Assembly (NCBI RefSeq): GCF_023159225.1
Contig: NC_063171.1
Span: forward strand, 10,430,826 to 10,494,825
Length of the DNA stretch: 64,000 bases
Direction: 5' to 3'
From: Perognathus longimembris pacificus
Lineage: Eukaryota > Chordata > Mammalia > Rodentia > Heteromyidae
The notes below the pieces were generated by a model, which saw only the letters and a program-made list of their open reading frames with translations, was not told the origin of the DNA and did no database searches. The first letter of the stretch is position 1. Every line of letters starts with the position of its first letter. The position numbers and the translations under genes are program-made. Shown one piece after another: positions 1 through 10,968 of this stretch.

Positions 1-134
1 CACTGGTGCCCAGCTTGATAAGGGTATTCTATCCAGAATGTAAAAATAATTCTTACAACTTAGTTACAACTTTATTTCTTAAAAATCTTAATTAAAAATG
101 GGAAAGTTATTTGATAGATATTTCTGCAAAAAAG

Positions 135-1040
135 ATATACAAATGGCTAATAAGCACAGAAAATGGTGAAAATCAAAACCACAATGAAATACATATCATA
201 TTACTAGGAAGGCTAAAATGAAACAGAATAATAAGTGTTGACAGAATGTGAAGAAAATGTAACCCCCGGTATTTTGCTACTGGGATTATATGCTGGTATA
301 ATGAAGTTAGAAAACAGTTTGGCAATTTCTCAAAGTGTTCATAGATCATAAAGTACTCAGCAGTTCCATTCCTAAATAGAAATCCAAAAGACTTGAAAAT
401 GGCATTCCAATAAAAATCTGGGTTCATATTGGTCATATTCACAATAACCTGAGGCCTTTTGGCCTCATGAAGAAAATGTGACACATACAGACTATGGAAT
501 GTTATTTGGACTTACAAAGAAATGAAAGAAGCTGAGTGTGGTGGTTTATACCTGTTATCTCCCAGTTACCTGGGAGGTGGAGAGGATCCTCATGCAAAAC
601 TCAGTTCGGCAAAGTTAGCAGGACACCATATGTAAAAAGAGGAAAACTAAAAGCAATAGTAGTGTCAGTGTGGCTCAGGGTAGAGTGATTTTTAGAAATC
701 ATGAGTCTGGTCTTCAGTACAACCACTACCACCACCACCAAAACAAGCATCAAAAGAACTGGTTCATGTTATAGTATGGATAAACCTAGAAAACGTGCTA
801 TTTAGAAGAAATGGCCAGAAAAAAATAAGTCCATTGAATGAAAATAGATTCATGCTTGCCAGAGGCTTGGAGATGGAAATGGAAGGTGACTGCTGCCTGC
901 TAATGATTATGGGGGTTTTCTCTGTGAAGAAATGTTCAAATCTAGATGGTAGAGATGACTGAGAAACTCTCTGACTACACTGAAACTCATGAAGTGTATA
1001 CTTCAAAATAATGAATTGCCACTCAATAAAGTTGTTAAAA
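135..1040 (+). mobile_element. Old L1, ORF2 3' end plus 3' UTR, split by a SINE
   Basis: The stretch 135-530 follows the familiar end of L1 ORF2 (caaaaccacaatgaaataca, then a heavily mutated zinc-knuckle region and the stretch up to tatggaatgttatttggact). After an inserted SINE the homology resumes near 765 with the remnant of the methionine-rich end and the motif ttgccagaggcttggagatg near 855, and ends near aattgccactcaataaag. Frames are broken throughout. The heavy divergence marks it as an ancient mammalian L1. Confidence 0.72.
531..745 (+). mobile_element. B1-like/Geo-like dimeric SINE inserted in L1
   Basis: The left half (gctgagtgtggtggtttata ... acctgggaggtgg) resembles a 7SL/B1-type head. 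The right half has a degraded tRNA-like A box (gtgtggctcagggtagagtg). The tail is the CCA/CAC-rich run at 718-742. It interrupts the old L1. Confidence 0.6.
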
Positions 1041-1517
1041 GTATAATGAAGAATATACACTGGAGACTATAAAGAGGGAGGTATTTATCACATAGCAGCC
1101 CAAGGACCCTTTCTAAATATCTCAGTCTACATGACTGATGGTTGGTTGAACTAAATAATAAACAAGAAAAGATGAAGTCCATCTAGTATCCAGATAAATA
1201 AAATTAGACTGTGAACTAGCTAGGCTTTATTCTAGAAAGCAAATGTGTATTATTATTTTTCAGTACAGTATTTTAAAGTTTCTAAAAAGAAATCTACAAG
1301 ACAAAAGTACATCTAGCTGTCATTCCCATCTTCAAGTGGAGATATAAGATAATCAGAATTGTCTGACCCCAACTTACTAAAAATCACATAGCTATGTCTA
1401 ACCAAGTGACCCATTGTGTTCCATCATAAAACTAGAAATATTCATATCATAATTTGAAACTGGTATTTAACTAAGCTAACCTATCAATTATCTAAAATCG
1501 AATTTGAGAAATGTATT

Positions 1518-1540
1518 TCTCTCTCTCTCTCTCTCTCTCT

Positions 1541-1579
<39 letters not shown>
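1518..1579. repeat. (CT)n(GT)n compound microsatellite
   Basis: An uninterrupted TC run of about 26 bases passes directly into a TG run of about 35 bases. Confidence 0.97.
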
Positions 1580-1582
<3 letters not shown>

Positions 1583-1586
1583 AGTG

Positions 1587-1808
1587 TTGGGGTTTATACT
1601 CAGGGCCTGGGCACTCACCTAAGCCTTTTCATTCAAGACTAGTGCTCTACCACTTGAGTCACATTCCTACATCTGTTTTTTTTGCTGGTTAATTGGAGAT
1701 AGGAATTGCATAGACTTTCCTATTGGGGCTGGCTTCAAATCATGATTCTCAGATCTCAGCTTCCTGAGTAGCTAAGATCAGAATCGTGAACCACTGCTTC
1801 CTTTCAGT
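1587..1808 (-). mobile_element. B1-like/Geo-like dimeric SINE
   Basis: Read on the minus strand, the left head (ctcaggaagctgagatctga-type) is followed by the linker tctccaattaacc and a Geo-like tRNA half (tgactcaagtggtagagcac). It abuts the GT microsatellite, which may have grown from its tail. Confidence 0.8.
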
Positions 1809-1810
1809 AA

Positions 1811-2840
1811 TGGCTATTCTTAAGGTCTTCAAATAATTTTTTTTTGTGCATTCAACTTCATTTTGGGACTGTCTGCTTATAAAAATACAATAAACCATTT
1901 AAAGGTTTTATAGTGAACATATATTAAAATGAATTTGCATTGGCATTAGTTTTACATATGTTGCTGTAGAGCTCTATGCATTTTAGAACTTTCCATGAAT
2001 AGTACTACTAATAATTCCAATCCAGCACTTGCTGCTTTTGGAGAGCACTAAGTGAGTTACTGGGAATGCCAGTGATGAAGAGAACAAGCAACCTAGAGCC
2101 TGGAACCTAGAGTTCTGGAAAAAATGACTACATGCAAATAGTTACAAAGGTGTGATAAATATTAGAATCAAGATATGATCAAAGACCTCAATTTCCATGT
2201 TAGGAATTGTTATTTCTTTTTTTTTCTCTCTCATGCCAATAACATTTTAGAGTTCTTTGAAAATGCTTTCTAATCAGTATCTGTTAAATAGAAATTTGAA
2301 AATCGGCTTGATATTATTAATAAAATTAAGAATCAATTCAATGAATGCAAACAAAATAAGAGCACTGCTTAGTTTAAAAGACAACATGAGAAAATGTTGT
2401 ACAGTTCATTTAGTGCTATCTCTTTAATGAAAGAGACATTTCTACATATGCTCTAGAGTATTACAAAAGCCTTACATTTTAGTGGATTTTCCTAAGGTCT
2501 GGAGACGTCTTTCCTTGTATGTTTAGAAATTGTAGAATCAATTAATTTGCATAACAATCTCATTCATCTCTAAAATTCAAGTCTTAAATTCAAAATCCAT
2601 GATTATATACAATTCTTTTTCTTACTGTTTAAAGTCTGTTTTCCTGGACCCTTTGCTTGGCTGTCATGTCATCTTGTTTTCTATTGCTTCTTGTATCCAA
2701 ATTGGGAATATGATTTGGCGTTCTGGTCTTACAGGGTCATCTTCAGATACAATTAAAATGTATAAATCAATAATGTTATTAGTAAAAGGTTCATTGCTGA
2801 TTGCTTTTGCATTCTCAGCTGCCCTACTTAAAAAAGAGAC
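1811..2840. other. Unassigned intronic sequence
   Basis: AT-rich sequence with no convincing repeat or coding signal. A short open frame at 2599-2862 runs into the following SINE and is taken as chance. Confidence 0.6.
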
Positions 2841-2844
2841 TTCA

Positions 2845-3026
2845 GCTGGGAATGTGGGTTAGTGGTAGAGTGCTTGCCTAGCATGCAGGAAGCCCTGGGT
2901 TCAGTACCACATAAACAGAAAAAGACAGACATGAGAATTTTCATCTTGAGCAAAAGAAGTTCAGGGACAGTGCCAAGGCCCTGAGTTCTAGCTCCAGGAC
3001 TGGCAAAAAAAAAAAAAAAAAAAAAG
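2845..3026 (+). mobile_element. Older IDL-Geo SINE
   Basis: The ID/tRNA-Ala-like left monomer (gctgggaatgtgggttagtg, then ccctgggttcagtaccacat) is joined to a Geo right half that has lost its A-box region, and ends in about 21 A residues. A younger copy follows immediately. Confidence 0.85.
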
Positions 3027-3027
3027 A

Positions 3028-3233
3028 GGGGCTGGGGATATGGCCTAGTGGCAAGAGCGCTTGCCTTGTATACTTGAAGCCCTGGGTTCGATTCCCCAGC
3101 ACCACATATACAGAAAATGGCCAGAAGTGGCGCTGTGACTCAAGTGGCAGAGTGCTAGCCTTGAGCAAAAAGAAGCCAGGGACAGTGCTCAGGCCCTGAG
3201 TCTAAGGCCCAGGACTGGCAAAAAAAAAAAAAA
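3028..3233 (+). mobile_element. Young IDL-Geo SINE
   Basis: Near-consensus dimer: ggggctggggatatggccta left monomer with B box gggttcgattcccc, linker accacatatacagaaaatgg, Geo right monomer (ctcaagtggcagagtgctag) and an A-tail. It lies in the A-tail of the preceding SINE, so it landed there later. Confidence 0.95.
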
Positions 3234-3235
3234 GA

Positions 3236-3976
3236 GAAAACTTCTTTAAATTATTATCTAAAAATCTTTTATCACTCAATTGCTACTATTCATATTTAGG
3301 AGATTTATTATTTAATTGCAACAACTTTGATCTTTTGTTGTCCCTTCTAGTAGTACATTTCTAAATGTTTAGATTGTGCTTTCATGTGAAAAGGCAAAAA
3401 GGATAAAATCTGACATTATTTAAAATGTTCTTTCATACATGTCTTTGATATAAATTCACTGATATGAAGAAAGAAATAGCAATAGTAAATTGGAGGCATG
3501 ATTTATGAAAGTTCCTCGGAGTATAGGAATCAATTCAAATGCTCGATTCATAGCAGACTCCTAAGGTCTCACCTCAAGTGCAACAGGTCAGATCAGAGTG
3601 AGAGGCATGTAAATGTGCATTAAGCATCAGTCTCTAGATGACTTGAAGCTGTTTGGAGTTTACAGACGAGGGCTGCAGATCCAGATGTTTGTACTGCCTA
3701 TTCCCAAGGACATTGATGGATAGCCATGAGATGATGGGCCATGGTGGTGAGGAGAGGGTGGAGGTAGTTAGTTTTTGGTGGAGGCAGAGGCCTTGGGGCT
3801 CAGTGCCAGGAGTCTTGTGCTAATGAGTGGGCTTCTTGCTCTCAGTCCCTAATCAAAGACAGAAGTACTAACCTTTGTCTTCTTCATACACTGAGTTTTC
3901 CTCAGATTTGTCTCATCAAAGAGTTCCCTACTAGTCATAATATTCAGTGTAATATGTGAAAATGAAAACAGGTAAC
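3236..3976. other. Unassigned intronic sequence
   Basis: No recognisable repeat, RNA gene or coding exon was seen here. Confidence 0.55.
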
Positions 3977-4095
3977 TTGAGGGGATAAATAGGGGAGTGG
4001 TGAGAGGGGACACATTGATCAAAATGTGTTGAACTCACAAACTGATCATGATGAATCAAAACCTCTTTGTACAACTACTTAAAAATAATAGAAGA
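3977..4095 (+). repeat. Unnamed 3'-end module, copy 1
   Basis: A purine-rich tract leads into a 28-base core at 4017-4044 that is shared with 50635-50662 and 63273-63300, then ctctttgtacaacta and an A-rich end. It looks like the 3' end of a LINE or a related retroposon. Confidence 0.55.
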
Positions 4096-4379
4096 GTTCT
4101 TCTGTTAAAGGCCTCTCAAAATCACACGTGGAGAATGGGCTGACTCTAGGATCAGAAGACAATGGAGGTAGATGGTGGCATCTTGGAACTTCCCAGGAGA
4201 TGGGCTTGGTGCAATAGAAAACTTTCAGTGCTTTACTTATAAAATAGTCATAATCCCATGCTTATTATAGAGTGATTTTGGATCATAATAGGCAACTTGA
4301 AGTATCTAAAACTTGGAGTGATTAAGATTCACATTACTGTAAGCACCAGGTTAGAACAGAGCATAAGCCTAGAAGCCTA

Positions 4380-4458
4380 CTGGGGTTGGAGGCATGGCTC
4401 AGTTGGTAAAGTACCAGCTACTGAGAAAAATCATCAGGTACTGAGTTTGAGTACCAGG

Positions 4459-4475
<17 letters not shown>
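4380..4475 (+). mobile_element. ID-like tRNA-derived SINE monomer
   Basis: A-box-like aggcatggctcagttggtaa and B-box-like gagtttgagtaccagg are spaced as in ID/tRNA-derived SINEs. The 3' tail merges with the CA repeat. Confidence 0.6.
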
Positions 4476-4511
<36 letters not shown>

Positions 4512-4640
4512 AATAGTAATAATAATACAAGGAAGAGGAGGAGGAAGACGAAGAAGGAGGAGGAAGGTGAAGGAGGAGGAGGAGGAGAGGAAGGAAGAGG
4601 AGGAGGAAGAGGAAAAAGAAGAAGAAAAGAGAGGACAAAT
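4464..4640. repeat. (CA)n microsatellite followed by a purine tract
   Basis: About 45 bases of CA are followed by ATA repeats, then about 110 bases of almost pure GGA/GAA on the plus strand. Long open frames here are artefacts of low complexity. Confidence 0.95.
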
Positions 4641-4679
4641 GTTAAGATGTTAAGCACTGAAGGGTGGGCTACAACTATT

Positions 4680-4912
4680 CTTTTTTTTTTTTTAGGTGCC
4701 TTTCTTGGGTCTTGAATTCAAGGCCTAGGCACTCCCTGAGCTCTTAAGCTAAGTGCTCTACCACTTGGGCCACAGCTCCACTTCCGACTTTTTTGGTGGT
4801 TAATTGGAGAAAAGATTCTCACAGACTTTTCCTGCCCAGTCTGTGTTTGAACTGTGATCCTCCTATCTCAGCCTCCTGAGTAGCTATGATTATAGTCATG
4901 AGCACTTGGCCC
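4680..4912 (-). mobile_element. B1-like/Geo-like dimeric SINE
   Basis: The T-run at 4680-4692 is the reversed A-tail. The Geo-like half and the B1-like half (ctcaggaggctgagatagga on the minus strand) follow. It ends 118 bp downstream of the PLD5 donor at 5030. Confidence 0.85.
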
Positions 4913-5030
4913 ATTTAAATTCATTTAGCTCTAAACAATCGTATGGAAACATTTCAACTTGACAAAGAGCTTTTGGAGGAAGGAGAGGGGAAAGCAGAGT
5001 GAGAAAGAAGGGAGAAGACAGACTACTCAC

Positions 5031-5228
5031 CGACACAAAAGCTTGTGACTTGGTTTCATTCAGCTGAAGTTGCAATTTCTTTTCATTGTCATAGACTCCA
5101 TAGAGTCTCTTGGACCAGGTCTGAGGCACCCTGCTCTTGAATTTTAATGAACTATATAAGGCAAATATCCTTTGTAAATCTAGGACCAGGCAGCTGCAGT
5201 TGTAGAAGATGACACCAAGTTCTTTCAT
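5031..5228 (-). CDS. PLD5: PLD5 internal coding exon following the 58.5-kb intron
   Basis: This exon encodes 66 residues running from MKELGVIFYNCSCLVLDLQR to KSQAFVS and follows directly after SLGQ of the exon at 63777-63944. The acceptor AG is at 5230-5229 after a pyrimidine-rich stretch, and the donor GTGAGT starts at 5030. The length of 198 bases and phase-0 ends keep the frame. The conserved KELG(V/I)xxYNCSCL block after the first HKD is typical of the PLD3/4/5 group. The insertion-like stretch around SKRLYGVYDNEKKLQLQLNE is what I recognise as PLD5. Sequons NCS at 10-12 and NET at 57-59 suit a glycosylated lumenal domain. The initial Met is internal to the protein. The following exon is not in the window. 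Confidence 0.95.
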
Positions 5229-5597
5229 CTGTGAAATTAAAATGGAGAGCATCAATGCTGGGTGCATTTGATGGTGTTATTTTCTATGGGAAAATACATG
5301 CATAAGAATGCAGTAGCAATGACATCTTTTTCTTGCATTTGTTTTTACCCAGAAATATGTAGATACAGTCATCCATATCATGACATAAGAAAAATGTTTT
5401 TAAAAATATCAAGTATTTAAACATAACTTTTCCTGACTTGTGCATTTGGGGAAAATATTATTTTGCTATATAATATCATAACAATTGTTTCCATATTCAT
5501 ACACACTTTTTATGTAGATTCTTCAGATTTGTTTCCTTAAACATTTGTGTTTTGGTATAGGTCCGTAAATCAGCAAGATAAAGATCTTAAAGTGTGG

Positions 5598-5742
5598 CCT
5601 GGTGCAATTGTTCCAGGCATGATTCTGAAGCTCCAGTGCCTGGAAGTAGGGACACAGCTCCACAACTTCTTAGCAGTGTGACTTCGAACATACTAAATTC
5701 TGAACTTTTGTGTCTTCTGTAAAGTGGAGTTAATGAAAAAAT
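5598..5742 (+). mobile_element. MIR SINE remnant
   Basis: It keeps the MIR order: gtgcctgg, then cttcttagcagtgtgactt, then the TAAAGTGGAGTTAATGA end (5719 on). This old mammal-wide element supports a mammalian source. Confidence 0.7.
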
Positions 5743-5744
5743 TT

Positions 5745-6178
5745 TATTTCATATTTATGTTATGAAACTTAAGATAGCTAATATACAAAAGGGCCCAAGA
5801 AGAGTGCCTTATCCCATGGTAATTACTAAACATGCTAGCAATTATTCATATTGCACAAACCTCAACAGTAATTGAGCAATAAATCTCACAATGAAGAAAG
5901 AGGCTTTAGAGATTATTTTGTCTACATCCCTCAATGCATGGATGAGACTGAAGCCCACAGAATTAAGTACAAATAGAAGTTGGCATTTAATCAGTGGTAA
6001 ATCAAGAATTTGAATATACATTTTCTGTAGCTGGCCAAAGGTACTCAAGAACAAAACTACTCCAGATTTTGCATCCCCTTAGTGAAAACTGAAAATGATC
6101 TCTATTTTAGTTAATGAAAATGATAAAGTGAAATTTCTGTCAGAAAAGAACAGCACACCCTTGTGCTGATGAGATAAC
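5745..6178. other. Unassigned intronic sequence
   Basis: Nothing recognisable was seen. A 70-residue minus-strand frame (5842-6054) lacks family features. Confidence 0.55.
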
Positions 6179-6179
6179 C

Positions 6180-6301
6180 TGATCACCTAGTGAAGGGTTG
6201 GCAGGGAAGGCCTGAGCTCTGAAGGAGTCTGGAGTTCACTTGATCATCTAGTGAGGGGTTGCCAGGGGAGGCCTAGGCTCTGAAGGAGTCTGGAGTACAC
6301 C
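6180..6301. repeat. Two-copy tandem duplication, 61-bp unit
   Basis: The unit 6180-6240 (tgatcacctagtgaagggtt ...) is repeated at 6241-6301 with about eight differences. Both share ctgaaggagtctggagt near their ends. Confidence 0.9.
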
Positions 6302-6711
6302 CATATTAATCTTCCTTTTGAACTTTCCTGCTAATCTTTGCTCAAAACACTTCACATACGATCACAAGAAAGGCTATCCACTCTCTAGAGACCACAGAAC
6401 ACAGGTGATGGTGATCTTCCTTTGTTTATTTGTCCTGATCTTTTACCATTATCCCAGATCCATAATAAGTGCTGAGTAGTGGACACAAATTACTTAACTC
6501 ATGGATGGACTTGTTCATATTTTCTCTCTAATGAAAGAAATAAAGCAGTGAGAATCTTTGAACATGTCTCTGGGTGACCCGATTCATGTATTTCTTTAGA
6601 AGTCTAGCATTAGATAGCCAAACTCATTAACATCAGTGAAGGCAGGAAAGTGAAAGGAGATGGTTGGAGAGGACATACCAAACCCACGGACTCCAGGGGC
6701 CTTATCGTCAC

Positions 6712-7262
6712 CCCCCCGCTTTTTTTCTTATTTATTGTCAAAGTGATGTACGGAGAGGTTATAGTTTTATACATTAGGCCTTGGGTACATTTCTTGTACT
6801 GCTTGTTATCTCCTCCCTCATTCCTCCCTTCCCCTTCCCCCTTTCCCTCTCCCCCCATGAGTTGTTCAGTTGGTTTACACCAAATGGTTTTGCAAGTATT
6901 GGTTTTGTAGTCGTTTGTCTTTTTATCCTTTGTCTCTCGATTTTGATATTCCCTTTCACTTTCCTAGTTCTAATACCAGTATACACAGTTTCCAATGTAC
7001 TCAGATAAGATACAGTGATAGTGCAGGTACAACCACAGGAAGGGGATACAAGAGGATCCTCAACAATAGAAGCTATGGTTTCACATGGCATGTTGAATGT
7101 GATTACAACGGTTATATAACAGTCATTTCCATAACATGGAGTTCATTTCACTTAGCATCATCTTATGGATTCATAAGGGCATAGCTATTAGGGTCTTGTG
7201 ATCCTCTGCTGTGACTAGCCTAAGCCTGTGCTAATTATTCCCTATGAGGGAGACCATATCTT
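6712..7262 (-). mobile_element. 5'-truncated L1, ORF2 end and 3' UTR
   Basis: On the minus strand it matches the 3' part of the full-length L1 at 62390-62915: end of ORF2, 3' UTR, G-rich tract (reversed near 6815-6858) and terminal caataaataagaaaa. It is moderately diverged. Only about 550 bp survive, as expected for 5' truncation during target-primed insertion. Confidence 0.9.
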
Positions 7263-7264
7263 AT

Positions 7265-8060
7265 TTGGACCAACTCCAGAGCTCTGGGGTTGAGTTAAAC
7301 AGGAAAGTATAGGATGAATATGTGTTGGTAAATATTTTTTTTTTTGATGATGGAAGTAGAACCCCATAGAATAGAGATGTAAGATCCCAGGGACCTCTGT
7401 GGTGTGGTGTGATAAGCAGTTTTCTGTGTATATTGAGTTATGAGGAAGCAGGTGGTAAGGAGAGCAGCATTATCAGGCTATGAATTGAGGAAGTCCCTTT
7501 GGCTGTGATATGGAGAAGGAAAACGGATGAGAGCAGCTGGAGACAAGAGTGTTCAGCCAGATCTTGGGGAGGGCTAAGGGAGAGTCATGTTCATATGTTT
7601 CCTGAACTCAGAGATTTATAGAAACAGCCTAGGGAAACTGCTAATGACTCCTTTCATTCCAGGTTAATGCCTGTCTACCTGCAGTCATCTCTGATCCAGC
7701 CTCAGGGTTTTAAACAACTTAGACTTCTTGCTCATTTGTGTCCCAGGTTGGGTCAATGCTACCACCTTGCCTTCTCCAGAAGTGCCTAGAGCACTTCACT
7801 ATTTCTCAGCTCTCCCACCAGGGTAGTGTTTATTACAGGATTCCCTGGTGGTGAGAGTGGGGACAGAGCTGTTGAGACATTGTTTCTATCTCAGTCAGTA
7901 GCTGACCCACAGGACCAGGGCCTTTCTAACACATTTCCTTGTCTCCCAAATGTGGCTACAGAGAAGCTGAGTTTTGTTCTGATGTTGCCTAGGGCCATTG
8001 TCAGGAAGAAACAAAAAAATGAACATGAGTCTGACCCTGAGCATAAAGAGTTGCCTTGAA
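7265..8060. other. Unassigned intronic sequence
   Basis: No repeat was recognised. A 77-residue plus-strand frame at 7826-8059 has no family signature or splice context and is treated as chance. Confidence 0.5.
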
Positions 8061-8309
8061 GTTTTTTTTTTTTTTTTTTTTGGGTGGGGGGAGGCTTGAA
8101 CTCAGGGCCTGGGTACTGTTCCTGAGCTTTTTCTTTTCAAGGCTAGCACTCTAGCCACAGATCCGCCTCCTGTTTGTGAGAGGTTAATTGGGGATAAGAG
8201 TGTCACGTGGGACTTTTCTGCCCTGGGATAGCTTGATACAGCAATCCTCAGATCTCAGCTTCCTGAATAGTTAGTATTACAGGCGTGAACCACTGGTACC
8301 TGGATGATT
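8061..8309 (-). mobile_element. B1-like/Geo-like dimeric SINE
   Basis: Reversed A-tail T-run at 8061-8080, then gcttgaactcagggcctggg, the linker ggttaattggggataagagt and the B1-like head region (ctcagatctcagcttcctga). Confidence 0.85.
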
Positions 8310-8544
8310 TTTTTTTTTATCAAGTCTTGGAGCAATGACAGGGTTCAGTTCATAAAGTCTCTAAGTGCTTTCCAGCCTGGCCATTTATGAATGTGAGTTG
8401 AAAGCTACTTAGGTGGTACAATTTCTTGCTCACTTTCAGACCTCTTCCCCCTACATTCCCCCACTCCCACCCTCATGCTGTCTAGAGAACCTCTGTCTAC
8501 TTTTGGTTTTCTGGCATGACATAGCTGGTGACCCTACTGAAGTT

Positions 8545-8662
8545 CAAAGTCAGACCAGCTGAGTCTGCATCTTGTTCTTTTCTTGCTGTATAGCTTTGAG
8601 TAAATTGCTTAACTCTTAAATTTCAGTTTATTGTTCAATAAAGATAATCTCTGTCTCCAAGC
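8545..8662 (+). mobile_element. MIR SINE remnant
   Basis: MIR-like order: ctgagtctgcatcttgttct, tagctttgagtaaattgctt, then aactcttaaatttcagttta and AATAAAGATAAT. Confidence 0.6.
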
Positions 8663-8804
8663 TTTATTGCTAGAATTCAATGGTAATCATACTTAGGGTT
8701 AGTAATATTGACTGAGTGCTTACTTGGTATGTAAATTGGATTCACACCCACTCAGAACCTGGGAGTGTGGCATTATTTGGAATACAGTCTTTGCTGATGC
8801 AGTC

Positions 8805-9160
8805 AAAATAAGATGAGGTTAAATTGAATTAAGTGAGTCCTGAATCTAATATGACAGATAACTTCATGATAAAAAGGGAAGTATGGATAGAGAGATACAG
8901 ACACACAGAAAATGGTTATATGAACCCAGAGTGACAAATCTATAAGCCAGAGAACACTGAGGATTTCCAGAAACTGCCAGAAGCCAGGAAGAGACAAGTA
9001 CAGATTCTCTCAGAGAGCCTTCAGAGTACACATGGCTTGTTAGTATCTAGCCTCCAGCCCTGTGAGCTTAATTCTGGTTTTTCTTCTCTGGAGCTAACAA
9101 GTGGATGATAATTCTTTATGGCAGCTCTAGGAAATGGATATAATGCTCTTTACCTTTCTT
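8805..9160 (+). mobile_element. Ancient LTR remnant, possibly MaLR type
   Basis: The order of motifs (agatgaggttaaattgaatt; agtcctgaatctaatatgac; gccagaagccaggaagagac; tctagcctccagccctgtga; tatggcagctctaggaaatg) matches a familiar old mammalian LTR-like repeat. The exact subfamily is uncertain. No coding sequence is attached. Confidence 0.5.
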
Positions 9161-9547
9161 AAATATGACACCAGCTCACTTAGATATAACTTTTATCCCA
9201 TCAAATACAGGAGGAAATTAAGGCTTTAAATCAGGATTGGAGAGCATCCAGATCACTACTTGTTATATATAAGGCCTGAGAAATCATTTGGAACCATGTA
9301 TGCTTCTCAAGTAAATTCTCATCAGGTGCCAATGACCAATTTGCTTATATTAATAATTTCAGATGGCCCAGGAATAGTGTTATAAGTATTTAATGCCCCT
9401 TGGCAAAAAAGAGAAGTTTCCTCTAACCTGCTAGTTAGTCAGTCACTTGATGATAAATGATATGGCTTGGTTTAACACAAAAACTTGCTTATGTAAAACA
9501 CTATGCTATATTTCTTTAAGCATGTGGAAGTATACAATCCATTTTGT
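9161..9547. other. Unassigned intronic sequence
   Basis: No recognisable element between the LTR remnant and the next SINE. Confidence 0.5.
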
Positions 9548-9564
9548 CTATTGTTATTAATTCT

Positions 9565-9765
9565 TTTTTTTTTTGGCCAGTCGTGGGCCTTGGACTCAGG
9601 GCCTGAGCACTGTCCCTGGCTTCTTCCTGCTCAAGGCTAGCACTCTGCCACTTGAGCCACAGCGCCACTTCTGGCCGTTTTCTGTATATGTGGTGCTGGG
9701 GAATCGAACCTAGGGCCTCGTGTATCCGAGGCAGGCACTCTTGCCACTAGGCTATATCCCCAGCC
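9565..9765 (-). mobile_element. Young IDL-Geo SINE with target duplication
   Basis: A full dimer in reverse. It is flanked by the 17-bp direct repeat ctattgttattaattct at 9548-9564 and 9766-9782, which fixes the borders and shows L1-type target-primed insertion. Confidence 0.97.
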
Positions 9766-9782
9766 CTATTGTTATTAATTCT

Positions 9783-10853
9783 AACAAAGTATTTTCTGGT
9801 ATATGGGTTTCTTGCTTTGTCTATCACTGTACTTGACACATATTCTCCATGTGGCACATAATACACTGTATCATGATTTAAACAAATCTGTTATTGTCCC
9901 TATGTGACCTTACAGTGTGTCTAGAGAAAGAGATTGTAAAAAGGTCACATTTTTATTTTCAGGATTGGATTCATAAGTTAATAAATGAATAGCCCTGAAA
10001 TGAATAAATGACTGTCAAAGATGAAAGCAAACTCCCTTCTCAACCCAGGAGTCTTAGCAGCAGACCTGCCTGATGCCCTCTGACCCTGACATATGCTACA
10101 AAAGCCTGGAAGCAGAAAAGCTGGAGATGCCACTGTAAATCCATCTGGCCAGGACAGCTCAGAGACACACCTGGATGAATTTGACAAGCATGGTACTCAG
10201 TGATCAGTATCGGTGTCAAGCCTTAGATTGATCCATGAGCCAAATTTCCACTAAACAAGCTTCCTGAAGCCAGCAACAGTGGGGTGCAGAGACCAACATA
10301 AGGTGCCCTTTGCATGGGGCAAAGCGACTGCCTTAACAACACCAACACTATTCAAGTCTCAATGGAGCCAAAGAAAGGAAGTAGGAAATATAGGGATCAT
10401 TTGACTTTTGTGACCAAAAGGCAAAGTCAGTGGCCATGAGCTTCACCACAATCAGATTTCTTTGCTTTTAACAAACCTTGGGCACTTCCAGATTTTGAAT
10501 CTAACAGCAAGGGGAAACAAAACCTGGTTCCTGCTCCTAGCATGCTTAAGAGTATAGAGCAAACAAGGAGACAGGGACAGACATAGTGAAGATACTGAAG
10601 GTCTGGTATGAATAGTACTCTCTAGTTCCCATTGCCATGAACAACACTGAAACCATTCATTTCCATATGGTAACTTTGCTAACTTGTAGCAGAATTCACA
10701 TGGGAACCCAGTTTGTTTTGACTTCTGTGTTTCCTTTACTACTTCATCTGCTATAAACTGTCAATATTCTCACATCTGTGGTATTTCTACACCAGAATAA
10801 TTCCTTATTTACAAAGGAGTTCACTTACCCTAATAATACCAGAACAATTACTT
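9783..10853. other. Unassigned intronic sequence
   Basis: No repeat was recognised. A 69-residue minus-strand frame (9978-10187) has no family match that I can see. Confidence 0.5.
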
Positions 10854-10854
10854 T

Positions 10855-10968
10855 TATTTTCTGACAGGGTTTTACTATGTAGCTCAGGCTGCCCGGGAAC
10901 TCTGTCCTGCTGCTTCAGTATTGCAAGTATTGAGATTACAAATTTACACTACCATGTCTGGTACACGT
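10855..10968 (-). mobile_element. B1-like SINE monomer
   Basis: Reversed B1/7SL pattern: ctgacagggttttactatgt, agctcaggctg, then gagattacaaatttacacta and catgtctgg. Diverged. Confidence 0.65.

Larger units (their letters stand above)
1..5030 (-). other. PLD5: PLD5 downstream intron (partial)
   Basis: This is the intron following the exon at 5031-5228 in gene order; its far end lies outside the window. It holds an old L1, IDL-Geo and B1-like SINEs and microsatellites. I looked for the next family exon on the minus strand and did not see it. Confidence 0.85.

Noticed and set aside
3030..3100. tRNA-Ala gene suggested by the A box and B box (gggttcgattcccc)
   Set aside because: It is the left monomer of an IDL-Geo SINE, followed by the Geo half and an A-tail. 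The same applies to every copy in the window.
4297..4657. Frames rich in Glu/Lys/Arg or Leu/Pro
   Set aside because: They are translations of the CA and GGA/GAA low-complexity tract.
7826..8059. A 77-codon plus-strand frame
   Set aside because: It ends at the T-run of a reversed SINE, has no domain signature, and no flanking splice signals that would suggest an exon.
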